DNA of 64,000 nt from Streptomyces brevispora (lineage in GTDB: Bacteria; Actinomycetota; Actinomycetes; Streptomycetales; Streptomycetaceae), in the NCBI RefSeq assembly GCF_007829885.1, contig NZ_VIWW01000001.1, forward strand, positions 124,001 through 188,000. Reading direction: 5' to 3'. Of this stretch, positions 39,184 through 48,151 are shown piece after piece; within the stretch, counting starts at the first letter, position 1; each line of letters starts with the position of its first letter. The position numbers and the translations under genes are program-made. The notes beneath the pieces are model-generated. The model worked only from the letters and a program-made list of their open reading frames with translations. It had not been told where the DNA came from and made no database searches.

Positions 39184-42056
39184 CGACCGTCCCCTCCCGG
39201 AGTGGTTCCTTGTGCTGTGTCATCGGGGCCGGTCACGTCCTCGGCGTTCTGCAGGCGGCCGCGCTGCCAGCCGCGCTGGAGCGAGGCCATGCGGCTGCGT
39301 ACCTCGTCGGCGTCGCGTTCGATGTCCTCCGCCGTCTCCACCAGGTCCGGCGCGGCGCCGCCGACGGGCCCCTCGCGGAGCTGATGCGCGAGGCTGGCCT
39401 GCCGGATCCGGCGGGGCAGCCCCCCGACCGTCTCGGGGGCGGGAGCCGAGGTGCGGGTGGGTGACGGCGAGCGGGGCCCCGGTACCGAGGGCGTGACGGC
39501 CGGAGTCGTGGCGTGCCCGGTGCGTGTCCGCGGACCGTCGGACTGCCGGGGCTCGGGGGGCCGGCCGCGGTCCGCGGACCGGACGGGGCCGGACACCGGG
39601 CGGGCGTCGCCCGGATCGGCGGTCGTGGGGTGGGCCCGGCCCGTCTCATTGATCCGGCGGCCCCGGTCGGTGACCAGGGTCGGCGGTTTGCGGCGGGGCA
39701 GCGGCCTGGTGTCGTCGGGGCGCAGTTCCCGGACACCGTCCGGGTCCTCGATCTGGTCGGCGGCCTGCTGGTGCTGATCGCGGTCGCCGTCGCGCCGGAG
39801 TTCACGGGCCCGGAAGATGCCGCCGCGTTCGCTCTCGGTGTCCTCCAGGTCGGACACCCCGTCGAGTACCGGGTCGAGCCCGGATCCGGCGACGGCTTCC
39901 AGTACCGGGTCGCGGTTGAAGTCCAGCGGACCGACCGGGCCTTCGAGCTCGACCGGCCCGTCCAGCAGGGCCGGGTCCGCCCGGCCGGTGGGCACCGGTG
40001 CGAGGCCGGCGGGCCTGCCGCCCTGCGTTCGGCTGCCCGCGGGGCGGCCGAACGCGTCGCCGCCGTCCATGCCGCCGCCCGCCGGGTCGCTGCCCGGCCG
40101 GCTGCTGGCGATCGCCTTCTCGGACCGGCGGTCGAGGCGGAACCCCGTACCGTGGGCCTCCGGGGCGTCGGTGAGCAGCGCCGCCGGGATGAACACGACC
40201 GCGGTGGTGCCTCCGTAGGGGGAGGTCTGAAGCGACACCCGGACGTTCTGCCGCTGGGCCAGCCGGCTGATCACGAAGAGGCCGAGCCGGTCGGTGTCGG
40301 ACAGCTCGAACTCGGGTGTCTCGGCGAGTCGCAGGTTGGCGTCCAGGAGGAGTTCCGGGGGCATGCCGAGCCCGCGGTCGTGGATTTCGAGGGTGAACCC
40401 GTTGGCGACGCGTTCGCCGTGCACCTGGACCGCGGTGTGCGGGGGTGAGAACACCGTGGCGTTCTCCAGGAGTTCGGCGATCAGGTGGGTGAGGTCGGCG
40501 ACGGCGGGGCCGCCCACACCGATCTTCGGCAGCCTGCGGACCTCGATCCGTTCGTAGTCCTCCACCTCGGCGACGGCGGCACGCACCACATCCATCAGCT
40601 GGACGGGCTTGCGCCACTGTCGTGACGGTGCGGCTCCCGAGAGGATCACCAGGCCCTCGGCGTGGCGCCGCATACGCGTGGTGAGGTGGTCGAGGCGGAA
40701 CAGGTCGGCGAGTTCCTCGGTGTTCTCGGTGCGGCGCTCCATCGTGTCCAGGAGCGTCAACTGGCGGTGCAGCAGCACCTGGTTGCGGCGGGCGAGGTTG
40801 ACGAACACCTCGGACACCCCGCGGCGCATGTCGGCCTGCCTGACGGCGGCCTCGACCGCGGCCCGTTGCAGGATGTTCAGGGCCTGCCCGACCTGGCCGA
40901 TCTCGTCACGTTCGTAGTGGAGGTGCGGGGACTCGGTCTCGACGTCGATGTGTTCGCCCGCGGCGAGACGGCGCATCACACTCGGCAGGCGCACGCCGGA
41001 GACCTCATGGGCGTCCTTGCGCAGGCGTGAGAGGTCGCGGACGAGCTCGCGGCCGATGCGCACGGAGACGAAGACCGAGACGAGCAGGGCGAGGAATCCC
41101 AGGACACCGGCGACGCCCGCCTTGATCAGGACACCGTAGCCGGCGGGCCTGCCGCGGTCCTGGAAGCGGTTGTTCATCTCGGTCGAATCGTTGGCCAGCC
41201 GGTCCAGGACGGGCGGGGCCACCTCCTGCCAGCGTGCGGCGTCCACCTCGCGGGGGTCGTGGGTGGGGCCCTGGGCGATGAGCTTGTCCTCGGCGGAGCG
41301 CAGCGGCTCGCTGTCCGGGCTCGCCCAGTACTGCTCGACGCGGCGGCGTTCCGACGCGGGGAGCGCTTCGAGGTTGACCTCGTACAGCAGTCCGCGCTTG
41401 GCGACGAGGTCGGAGATCTGCCGGAGTTCGGGGGCCGTCAGCCGTCCCGCGAGGAGCCCCGACGCGACGAGTGCGTCTTCCTGGGAGAGCATTTCACGGG
41501 CACGCGAGATGCCGGCCAGGGCTCGGACCTGCTTGTCCATCGACACGTTCTCCATGACGTGGAGACCGGTCAGGAAGCGGTAGCACGGGGCGATGAGGCC
41601 GTTGTAGTAGTCCATCGCCTTGGCCCGGCCGATGGTGCGCTTGTCGACGGAGTCGCGGAGCGCCTGCAGCCCCTCGACGGCGCCCAGGATCGAGCTGAGC
41701 TGGGTTGCGGCGTCGGGGCGCAGCGCGTCGCGGATGTCCTTCTGCCGCGCGCTCCTGTTGACCTGGCCCACGACCCGGTCGGTGGCGGCGCGCTGGCGGC
41801 GCAGCACCGGCAGGGCGTCGGAGGCGCGTGGGTCCGCGAGGAAGACGAGAGTCTGACGGCGCTCGTTCTGGATGACCCGGACGGTGTCCTCAAGGGGGTG
41901 GCCGATCTTCTCCACCACGGTGCTCGCGCTCATCAGCTGGCGTGCCTCGCGGCCGGTCAGATAGGTGGCGAAGCCCCATAGTCCGGTGAGGGAGACGAGC
42001 GGCACCAGAAGCAACGCCACGATCTTCCTGCGGATGGATTTCCCGCGAAAGCGCAT
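39180..42056 (-). CDS. cvnA: Conservon sensor histidine kinase-like protein (CvnA type)
   Basis: A 958-residue membrane sensor. The first transmembrane helix (RKIVALLLVPLVSLTGLWGF) is followed by a nitrate/nitrite-sensing-type extracytoplasmic domain, a second helix (AGVAGVLGFLALLVSVFVSV) and a HAMP linker. The HATPase_c domain carries the N box HLIAELLENATVFSPP, the G1 box DRGLGM and the G2 region LGLFVISRLAQR. The C-terminal about 300 residues are Pro/Arg/Asp-rich and probably disordered. The start is taken at ATG 42056 (MRFRGKSIRRK); the frame extends upstream to 42374 without coding character. It is the first gene of cvnABCD. Such proteins lack an orthodox response-regulator partner; signalling is thought to go through CvnBCD. 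Confidence 0.93.
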   Translation of the reverse strand: MRFRGKSIRRKIVALLLVPLVSLTGLWGFATYLTGREARQLMSASTVVEKIGHPLEDTVRVIQNERRQTLVFLADPRASDALPVLRRQRAATDRVVGQVNRSARQKDIRDALRPDAATQLSSILGAVEGLQALRDSVDKRTIGRAKAMDYYNGLIAPCYRFLTGLHVMENVSMDKQVRALAGISRAREMLSQEDALVASGLLAGRLTAPELRQISDLVAKRGLLYEVNLEALPASERRRVEQYWASPDSEPLRSAEDKLIAQGPTHDPREVDAARWQEVAPPVLDRLANDSTEMNNRFQDRGRPAGYGVLIKAGVAGVLGFLALLVSVFVSVRIGRELVRDLSRLRKDAHEVSGVRLPSVMRRLAAGEHIDVETESPHLHYERDEIGQVGQALNILQRAAVEAAVRQADMRRGVSEVFVNLARRNQVLLHRQLTLLDTMERRTENTEELADLFRLDHLTTRMRRHAEGLVILSGAAPSRQWRKPVQLMDVVRAAVAEVEDYERIEVRRLPKIGVGGPAVADLTHLIAELLENATVFSPPHTAVQVHGERVANGFTLEIHDRGLGMPPELLLDANLRLAETPEFELSDTDRLGLFVISRLAQRQNVRVSLQTSPYGGTTAVVFIPAALLTDAPEAHGTGFRLDRRSEKAIASSRPGSDPAGGGMDGGDAFGRPAGSRTQGGRPAGLAPVPTGRADPALLDGPVELEGPVGPLDFNRDPVLEAVAGSGLDPVLDGVSDLEDTESERGGIFRARELRRDGDRDQHQQAADQIEDPDGVRELRPDDTRPLPRRKPPTLVTDRGRRINETGRAHPTTADPGDARPVSGPVRSADRGRPPEPRQSDGPRTRTGHATTPAVTPSVPGPRSPSPTRTSAPAPETVGGLPRRIRQASLAHQLREGPVGGAAPDLVETAEDIERDADEVRSRMASLQRGWQRGRLQNAEDVTGPDDTAQGTTPGGDGR

Positions 42057-42459
42057 GGCCTCCCCCAGCTCGGCCCCGCAGGGCGGTGATGGTGTTCCGT
42101 CAACAAACGGCGCGAGCCTACTACCGACACACAGACAACTCGAAGGGTTGTCCGGGCGATTTTCGGCCGCCTTACTGGGAGTTGACCATGAGTTGTCCCG
42201 GTATTCCAGGAGATGAAATTCGTGAAAGCGACAGAAGAGACCAGCCAGAGCGCCACATTCCTCCCCGCGCCAGTTGGCTGGAATTCTTCGTTCCGTGATG
42301 GTTCGGGGGGAATCTTCACAGCCTGGCACTCGTCTGTCCGTAAGGGGGTAAGGGGACTGCAGGGGCGCAGTCAAGAGGATGGGGCGACCCGTCCGCGTAG
42401 AAGCAGCGCATGCCGGGCAGCAACCCTGAAGTCGGACAGCGGTGGGGAGTTGAAAGTCC
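42057..42459. other. Divergent region between cvnA and a small membrane-protein gene
   Basis: 403 bases that must contain both promoters. An AT-richer zone lies around 42170-42260. I see no convincing inverted repeat or sigma-factor consensus and no additional gene. Confidence 0.4.
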
Positions 42460-42954
42460 TTGGAAACGGAAGAGCGTCATGGCGCCGCGCGGTCGGCGCC
42501 GGTCCAGGCGGCGAAGGGTGCGATGCCCGCGGCCGCGGCGGCGCGGGAGCGGCCGGTGATTCCGCGGCAGCCGCTCTGGGTCGAGGAGCCGGCGCTGCGG
42601 CGGCGGATGCCGGACCCGGTACGCACGGCGGCCGTGCGGGCCGTTCTGATCATGTCGCTGACGATCATCCAGGCGATGGTGGCCTTCCTTGCCACGGTGA
42701 CGGGCTCCTGGCTGGCCTTCCCGATGGTGCTGAGCAGCGTGGCCAGCACGGTGGGCACGACCTGGTCGGTGCTGGACGTGTGGGTCACCCGGCAGGTGTG
42801 GAATCAGCGCAACGGCGTGGTGTCGATGCCGAGCAGTTCCGCCCGGCGGCTGCGCCGCGAGAGGCGCAGGGCGAGGCGGGCCGCCCGGACCGGGCGGCGG
42901 GACAGTGCGCGGATACGCCGCCAGGACGCGGGCCGCAGGCTGTCCCGGGCCTGA
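42460..42954 (+). CDS. Small membrane protein, unknown function
   Basis: A 164-residue protein with two predicted membrane helices (about VRAVLIMSLTIIQAMVAFLA and GSWLAFPMVLSSVASTVGTT) between a basic N-terminus and a very Arg-rich C-terminus (RRLRRERRRARRAARTGRR). TTG 42460 with GGGGAG about 10 nt upstream is one start; ATG 42522 is an alternative that keeps both helices. It is divergent from cvnA and may be linked to the conservon. I do not recognise the family. The strongly basic tail would lie on the cytosolic face by the positive-inside rule. Confidence 0.6.
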   Translation: METEERHGAARSAPVQAAKGAMPAAAAARERPVIPRQPLWVEEPALRRRMPDPVRTAAVRAVLIMSLTIIQAMVAFLATVTGSWLAFPMVLSSVASTVGTTWSVLDVWVTRQVWNQRNGVVSMPSSSARRLRRERRRARRAARTGRRDSARIRRQDAGRRLSRA

Positions 42955-42981
42955 ACCCTCTGGGGCGGGCACGCCGGGCGG

Positions 42982-43067
42982 ATGCCGGATCGCACCCGCC
43001 GGGTCGTGGCTGGCGTCTCAGCCCATGCCGGATCGCACCCGCCGGATCGTGGCTGGCGTCTCAGCCT
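42982..43067. repeat. 43-bp tandem direct repeat, two copies
   Basis: The stretch ATGCCGGATCGCACCCGCCG...GGCGTCTCAGCC occurs twice, at 42982 and 43025, differing at only a few positions. It starts in the intergenic gap and ends just inside the 3' end of the SMC-like gene. Confidence 0.8.
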
Positions 43068-46000
43068 GTGCCGGGCTGAGGGGTCGGGTCCGAATCCGCG
43101 CCCGGGTCCGAATCCACGGCCGTGCCCGGCGTGCCGTCGGCGGATTGGCTCGCGGCCCGGGCCGGGAGCGCGTCCGGCGCCGGTGCGGTGCGCTTGAACA
43201 TGCGGGTGGCGGTGATCTCTCCGTGCACCGTCTCGGCGCCGGGGTCCTGCTGCGGCAGCCCGGGGCGCAGATGCTCCTCGACGCTGATGTACTTCAGCCC
43301 GGCCCGCAGGTCCGCGTCATTGCGCAACCTGATCACCAGGGGGAACTCGGCGAGGGCCGTCGTGTCGAACAGCCCTGTGGTGTAGAGCAGTTGCACTCCG
43401 AGCGCATCCGACACCGCACGCTGGAGCTCCAGCAGGTAGGTGGCGTTGGCGCGACCGATGGGGTTGTCGAGGAAGAGCGTGCCCGCGTGGTGGTGCTGGT
43501 GCCGGTCGCGGCCCCGGTCGTTGCTGCGCAGTGCGGCCATCGTGCAGTACAGGGCGATGGCTGCGGTCAGCAGCTGGCCGCCGGAGAAGACGTCGCCCAT
43601 CTGCCCGACCGGCACCCGCTCGGCACGCAGCACCGCGTCCGGCTTGAGGATCTCCACGGCGATGCCCCTGGGCTCCAGCGCCGCCTGCACACCTCTCAGC
43701 AGCAGGGACATGCCGTCCCTGCGCAGGTCGGAGTTCTTCTTCAGCGCCGCCTTGGTGGCCTCGTCGATGACCTCGCCGAGCCGTTCGGTCAGTGTGACCT
43801 GGTCGGGTTCCTCGAAGCGGATCCGGAGGAACTCCTGACCGGACCACTCCCCCAGGCCCTCGGGGAGCCGGGAGAGCCGCTGGGCGGAGCGGAGCGTGGT
43901 GAGTGCCGAGTCCACGAGGCCGCGCAACCGGTCGACGATGGAGCCACGGTTGCGTTCCAGCTGGGCCAGTTCGTCGGTGAGGACCCGAAGCCTGGGGGCG
44001 AAGGCGAGGGCCCACTTCTCCGCGTGCTCGGGCAGCGCGGCGGCCGGGAGTTCACGGATCTGCTGGCGGGCCGGGGTGCGGACCTGTTCGTAGCGGGTGG
44101 AGTTGGCGTGCCGGACCAGCACATCGCTCGCCTCCCGTACGGCCGCTTCCGATGTGGACAGGTCCGCGGCGCAGCCACGCAGTGAGCGTCGGGCCTCGGC
44201 AGCGGACTGCCGGGCCTCGTCGAGACTGCCGGGGTACGGGTCCGGTGTCTCGGGGTCGTCGTCGCCGTGGTCCCTGAGGAGGTCGCGCAGGAGGGCCGCG
44301 GTCTCGTCGAAGCCGCCTGCCGAGTCCTCGGCGGTGCGATGGGCGTGCAGCAGTTCGGCGTGGGCGGCCCTGGCGGTGTCCAGGGACGCGGTGGCGGCAG
44401 CGAGTTCGGCCGTGGCGGTGCGCAGGAGGGCCTGGGCCTGTTCGGCGTCGGCGGGTACCTGCTCGTCGGGGAGTTCCGTGTGGAGGGTCTCGCCGTCGGC
44501 GGGGGCCAGCCGCTCGGACTCGCCGCGCAGCCTGCCCAGTTGCTCGCTGGCAGCCGATGCGCGGGTCTCCAGGAGCTGGACCAGGGACTCGGCACGGGCG
44601 GCGGCCGCCTGCCGGGACGGGCCGTCGGCGCCGTCCGTTCCTTCCAGGAGCTGGGCGGCCCGGGTGCGGACCTTGTTGGTGAGCCGGTCCAGTTCAGCCA
44701 GTGCGGCGCTCTCGTCGCTCTCCGCGCGGGCCTGTTCGGCGCGCAGGTCGGCGCCGACGCCCACCTTCTCGTAGAGCTGGGACGCCGCCCGGTAGGCCTC
44801 GCGCAGGGCGGGCAGCGCGGGGCGCGGGGCGTCCGGCGCGGGCTCCGGGAGGTGCTCGGGGGCGCCGGCGATCTCGGCCCGTTCGGCGCGCAGGGCGCGG
44901 GCGGTGCGGCGGGCGTCGTCGGCGGCGCGCTGAGCGGCCCTGCGGTCCTCGTCGGCGGCCCTGGCACGCTCCAGAAAGACGGTGGCGCGGGCCTCGGACT
45001 CCGCCGCCTCGTCGACCAGCTCGCGCAGTTTCGCCTGCCAGCCCGCCCGTTCCCGGAGGCGGAAGGCGAGTCCGGCGAGCGCGTCGGCGGCCCGGCGAGC
45101 GCGCTGGGCGGCCTCCTGACGCTCGTCGCGGACGCGGGCGGTGTCGGCGGCGGCCTCGTCGGCCTCGGCGCGCACGGTACGGGCCTCGGCGAGCGCGGCC
45201 TCGGCCGTCTCGGCGGCCGTACGGGCGGTGCCGGCCGCTTCCGCCAGTTCGGCGAGCATGCCGGGCGGGCAGTCCACGCGCCAGGAGCCGATCCGGGCGG
45301 CGAGCGCACGGTCCGCGGTGAGGCGGGCCGCGAGGGTGCGGATGTCCTCGTCGCGGGCGGCGGCACGGCTCCTGAGCGCGTGCCGCTCCTCGTCGGCGGC
45401 GTGTTCGTCGTGCATGGCCGGGTTGGGCGGGACGAGGAACACGCCGTCGCCGCGTGCGGCGGAGCCGGGGTCCGGGACCGGCGCGAGCAGGGCGGCGGCG
45501 GTGCCGACGGCCACGGCCGAGCGCGGCAGCAGGGCGGCGGCACCGAGGACCTCGCGGGCACGGCCGTGCGCGTCCGGGTCGGTGATCACCACCCCGTCGA
45601 CGAGTTCGGGCCGGGCCGCGAGCACCGCCGCGTGGTCGGCCGGGTCGACGGCCTGGGCGAGGTAGCGCCAGCCGGGCAGGGCGGGGATGCCGTGCTCGCC
45701 GAGGTACTCGACGGTGGCGAGGACGTCGGGGCCGGGCGGCAGCAGTCCGCCGTCGCCGAGCGCGCCCAGGATGCGGGAGTCGTCGGCGGCGGCGGTGCGC
45801 AGTTCGAAGAGGCGTCGTTCGGCGGAGCTGACGCCTTGGTCGAGGAGGTCGCGCAGCTCGTCGGCGTTGCGGTCGAACTCGGCTGCGGTGAGCGGCTGTT
45901 CGGCCGGGCGGAGATGCCTGGTCGTGACGGTGTGGGCGCCGTGAGCGGACAGTTCGGTTCCGTCGGTGCCGGGGGCGGCGGCGGTCCCCTCGGTGTTCGG

Positions 46001-47992
46001 GGCCTCATGGTGCGGCCCCTGCTCCTCGGCACCGGCGTCCGTTGCGGATTCGGGTCCGGCGTCCGTTGCGGATTCGGGTCCGGCGTCCGTTGCGGATTCG
46101 GGTCCGGTCGCGCCCCTCCGTGGCCGGGGTACGCCGCCGCTCTGCGTCGTGGGCAGGCCGAGCAGGTCGGCGAGGCGGTGCTCGGCGGCGATCGACTCGG
46201 CAGCCCTGAGTTCGGCCTCGTAGGCCTGTTCGGCGGCCCGTGCGCCGTCGGCGGCCCGCGCCGCGGCGAGTTCGGCGCGGCTCTCGGCGGCCGTTGCCTG
46301 CCGGGACCGTTCCGCGGCGGATCCGGCGGCCTCACGCGCGGTGTCCCAGGCGGCCACCGCGGACTGTTCGGCATCGTTCGCCGCGAGGGCCGCGCGGGCC
46401 GGGTCCGCGTTCGGTGCGGTGTCGTCGAGCCAGCCCGCCCGGACCGCTTCGGCGGTCTCCTGCTCGACCTCGGCGAGACGCTGGCGGAGGTGGCCGACCT
46501 CGCTGCGGGCGCGCTGGGCCTCGGTGGCTGCCGTGGTGGCGTCACGGTGCGCGGCCTCGCCCGCGGTCTGAAGGGTCTCGGAGCGCTCCTCCTCCTCGTT
46601 GGCGACGCTCTCGCCCACCTCGGCGGCGGTGTGCAGGGCCCGTACGAGATCGGCAGCGGCGGTGGCGCGTGCGGCCAGCGCCGGGGCCGCGTCCCGCTCG
46701 GCCTCGCGGATCGCGACGGCGACGCGCGCGGCGCGGTCGGCGGCGGCGCGGTGGCGCAGCACTGCCTCGGCCGCCTGCCAGGCGGAGTGCAGGGTCCGGG
46801 CGTCGCCCAGTTCCCGGCGCTGGGCCGCCGCGCTCTTCTCGGCCGCGGTGAGGGCCAGGGAGGCGTGCCGGTAGGCGAGTTCGGCGGCGATCAGGCCGGC
46901 ACGGCCGCGGGTCTCCTCGGCACCGGTGACGGTGTGGGCCGCGCCGGTGACCTGCTGGGCGAGCTCCGCGGTCCGGCCGCGCTCCTGGCCGGCGCGGGCG
47001 GAGAGCCTGCGGGCCAGCGTGCGGGTGCGGCGCTCGGCGCCGGCGTGGATGTCCCGGGTACGCGAACGTGTTCCGGTGGCCTCCACGATGCGGCCGAGCA
47101 GATCGACTGAGCCGGCGGTGAAGTCGCGCTCGGCGGTCAGCTCGGCGCGGCAGCCCAGTTTGTTGCCGAAGCCGCTGACGAGGTCGGCGAGGCCGTCGGT
47201 GTCGCGGGTGTCGGTGACGGCGCGCAGCAGCAGGTCGGTGAAGTCGGAGTCCTTCTTGACGGCGAAGAGTCCCGCGGCCTCGCCCTCGTCGGCGTTCATC
47301 TCGCGCTGGTAGCGGAAGAGTTCAGGGTCCAGGCCGATGTCGCCGAGGTGCTCGTTCCAGCGGTCGTGGATCTCTTCCCAGTGCACGTCGAGGTGCTGGT
47401 AGAACTTGCCCGCCTCGGTGAGCGCGTCGCGGAAGCCCTTCATGGTGCGGCGCCTGCCCCGGGCACCGGAGACCCCTTCGGCGGGGCGGCCCACCGAGGT
47501 CGCCTCGGCGACGGGCAGCGAGTCGAGGCTGAGTCCGGGGCCGGGCCGGAAGGAGTACCAGGCCTCGGCGAACCTTCTCGGGTCGTTGGAGACCTGGCGT
47601 CCGCGCCATTCACTGACCTTGCCGACGACGACGCATTCGCCGGTCAGGGTGTGCTGCCACTCCAGCGCGACATGCCCGCAGTCCTCGGCGAGCAGGAACT
47701 TGCGCAGCACGCCGGAGCTGGCGCCGCCGAGCGTGTTGCGGTGGCCCGGCAGCATCACCGAGAAGATCAGCTTCAGCAGGACGGACTTGCCGCCGCCGTT
47801 CTCCAGGAAGAGCACTCCGGCGGGGGCGGGCCGGCGCGGCGGGCCGACCGGTTCCTCCTCGAAGAACTCCGCCTGTGCCGGTGCGGGGTGGGGCACGGGT
47901 TCGCCGACCCCGCGCAGGTCAAGCACGGTGTCGGCGTAGCGCGCACCGGCAGGCCCGATGGAGTAGAGGCGGACCCGGGACAGCTCGTACAT
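43061..47992 (-). CDS. MukB/JetC/MksB-like SMC ATPase
   Basis: A 1643-residue SMC-family protein. The N-terminal head has a Walker A motif FLENGGGKSVLLKL (G-G-G-K-S near residue 66-70). Long coiled-coil arms rich in Ala/Arg/Glu surround a globular hinge-like region (about residues 735-880). The C-terminal head has the ABC signature FSGGQLLTAAIALY (F1469) and a Walker B that reads GTLFLDNPIG with D1509-N1510, where SMC proteins normally have D-E. An 8-residue repeat (GPESATDA, three copies) lies near residue 630. It is the last of three genes encoding a condensin-like complex with MukF- and MukE-like proteins. It probably binds DNA by ATP-dependent loop extrusion or clamping. The family label is inferred; TIGR02680-type or an EptC-like subtype cannot be decided by eye. 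Confidence 0.75.
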   Translation of the reverse strand: MYELSRVRLYSIGPAGARYADTVLDLRGVGEPVPHPAPAQAEFFEEEPVGPPRRPAPAGVLFLENGGGKSVLLKLIFSVMLPGHRNTLGGASSGVLRKFLLAEDCGHVALEWQHTLTGECVVVGKVSEWRGRQVSNDPRRFAEAWYSFRPGPGLSLDSLPVAEATSVGRPAEGVSGARGRRRTMKGFRDALTEAGKFYQHLDVHWEEIHDRWNEHLGDIGLDPELFRYQREMNADEGEAAGLFAVKKDSDFTDLLLRAVTDTRDTDGLADLVSGFGNKLGCRAELTAERDFTAGSVDLLGRIVEATGTRSRTRDIHAGAERRTRTLARRLSARAGQERGRTAELAQQVTGAAHTVTGAEETRGRAGLIAAELAYRHASLALTAAEKSAAAQRRELGDARTLHSAWQAAEAVLRHRAAADRAARVAVAIREAERDAAPALAARATAAADLVRALHTAAEVGESVANEEEERSETLQTAGEAAHRDATTAATEAQRARSEVGHLRQRLAEVEQETAEAVRAGWLDDTAPNADPARAALAANDAEQSAVAAWDTAREAAGSAAERSRQATAAESRAELAAARAADGARAAEQAYEAELRAAESIAAEHRLADLLGLPTTQSGGVPRPRRGATGPESATDAGPESATDAGPESATDAGAEEQGPHHEAPNTEGTAAAPGTDGTELSAHGAHTVTTRHLRPAEQPLTAAEFDRNADELRDLLDQGVSSAERRLFELRTAAADDSRILGALGDGGLLPPGPDVLATVEYLGEHGIPALPGWRYLAQAVDPADHAAVLAARPELVDGVVITDPDAHGRAREVLGAAALLPRSAVAVGTAAALLAPVPDPGSAARGDGVFLVPPNPAMHDEHAADEERHALRSRAAARDEDIRTLAARLTADRALAARIGSWRVDCPPGMLAELAEAAGTARTAAETAEAALAEARTVRAEADEAAADTARVRDERQEAAQRARRAADALAGLAFRLRERAGWQAKLRELVDEAAESEARATVFLERARAADEDRRAAQRAADDARRTARALRAERAEIAGAPEHLPEPAPDAPRPALPALREAYRAASQLYEKVGVGADLRAEQARAESDESAALAELDRLTNKVRTRAAQLLEGTDGADGPSRQAAAARAESLVQLLETRASAASEQLGRLRGESERLAPADGETLHTELPDEQVPADAEQAQALLRTATAELAAATASLDTARAAHAELLHAHRTAEDSAGGFDETAALLRDLLRDHGDDDPETPDPYPGSLDEARQSAAEARRSLRGCAADLSTSEAAVREASDVLVRHANSTRYEQVRTPARQQIRELPAAALPEHAEKWALAFAPRLRVLTDELAQLERNRGSIVDRLRGLVDSALTTLRSAQRLSRLPEGLGEWSGQEFLRIRFEEPDQVTLTERLGEVIDEATKAALKKNSDLRRDGMSLLLRGVQAALEPRGIAVEILKPDAVLRAERVPVGQMGDVFSGGQLLTAAIALYCTMAALRSNDRGRDRHQHHHAGTLFLDNPIGRANATYLLELQRAVSDALGVQLLYTTGLFDTTALAEFPLVIRLRNDADLRAGLKYISVEEHLRPGLPQQDPGAETVHGEITATRMFKRTAPAPDALPARAASQSADGTPGTAVDSDPGADSDPTPQPGTG
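46036..46110 (-). repeat. 24-bp in-frame tandem repeat inside the SMC gene
   Basis: Three copies of a 24-base unit (gttgcggattcgggtccggc plus gtcc) encode GPESATDA repeats in the coiled-coil or linker region. The number could vary between strains. Confidence 0.8.
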
Positions 47993-48151
47993 GGCGGCGG
48001 ACTCTCGTCGTTCAGGCAGCGGGAGGGAGGCGTCGGTGACGGCCGGCCGTGCGGTGGCCGGGCGGTCGTGTGGCCGGCCGACGGTGGGCCGGGCAGTGGT
48101 GCGGTGGCCGACTGTGGGCCGGGCGGCCGCAAGAGGGCAGGCCGGCGTCGG
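47993..48151. other. GC-rich repetitive spacer between SMC and MukE-like genes
   Basis: 159 bases with several variants of gtggccgggcggtcg/gtgggccgggc. No gene, and the two flanking genes are on the same strand, so it is likely part of one transcript. Confidence 0.5.

Noticed and set aside
44267..47110. A 947-codon plus-strand frame inside the SMC gene
   Set aside because: High-GC antisense shadow of the coiled-coil region; Gly/Arg repeats only, no family match and no RBS context.
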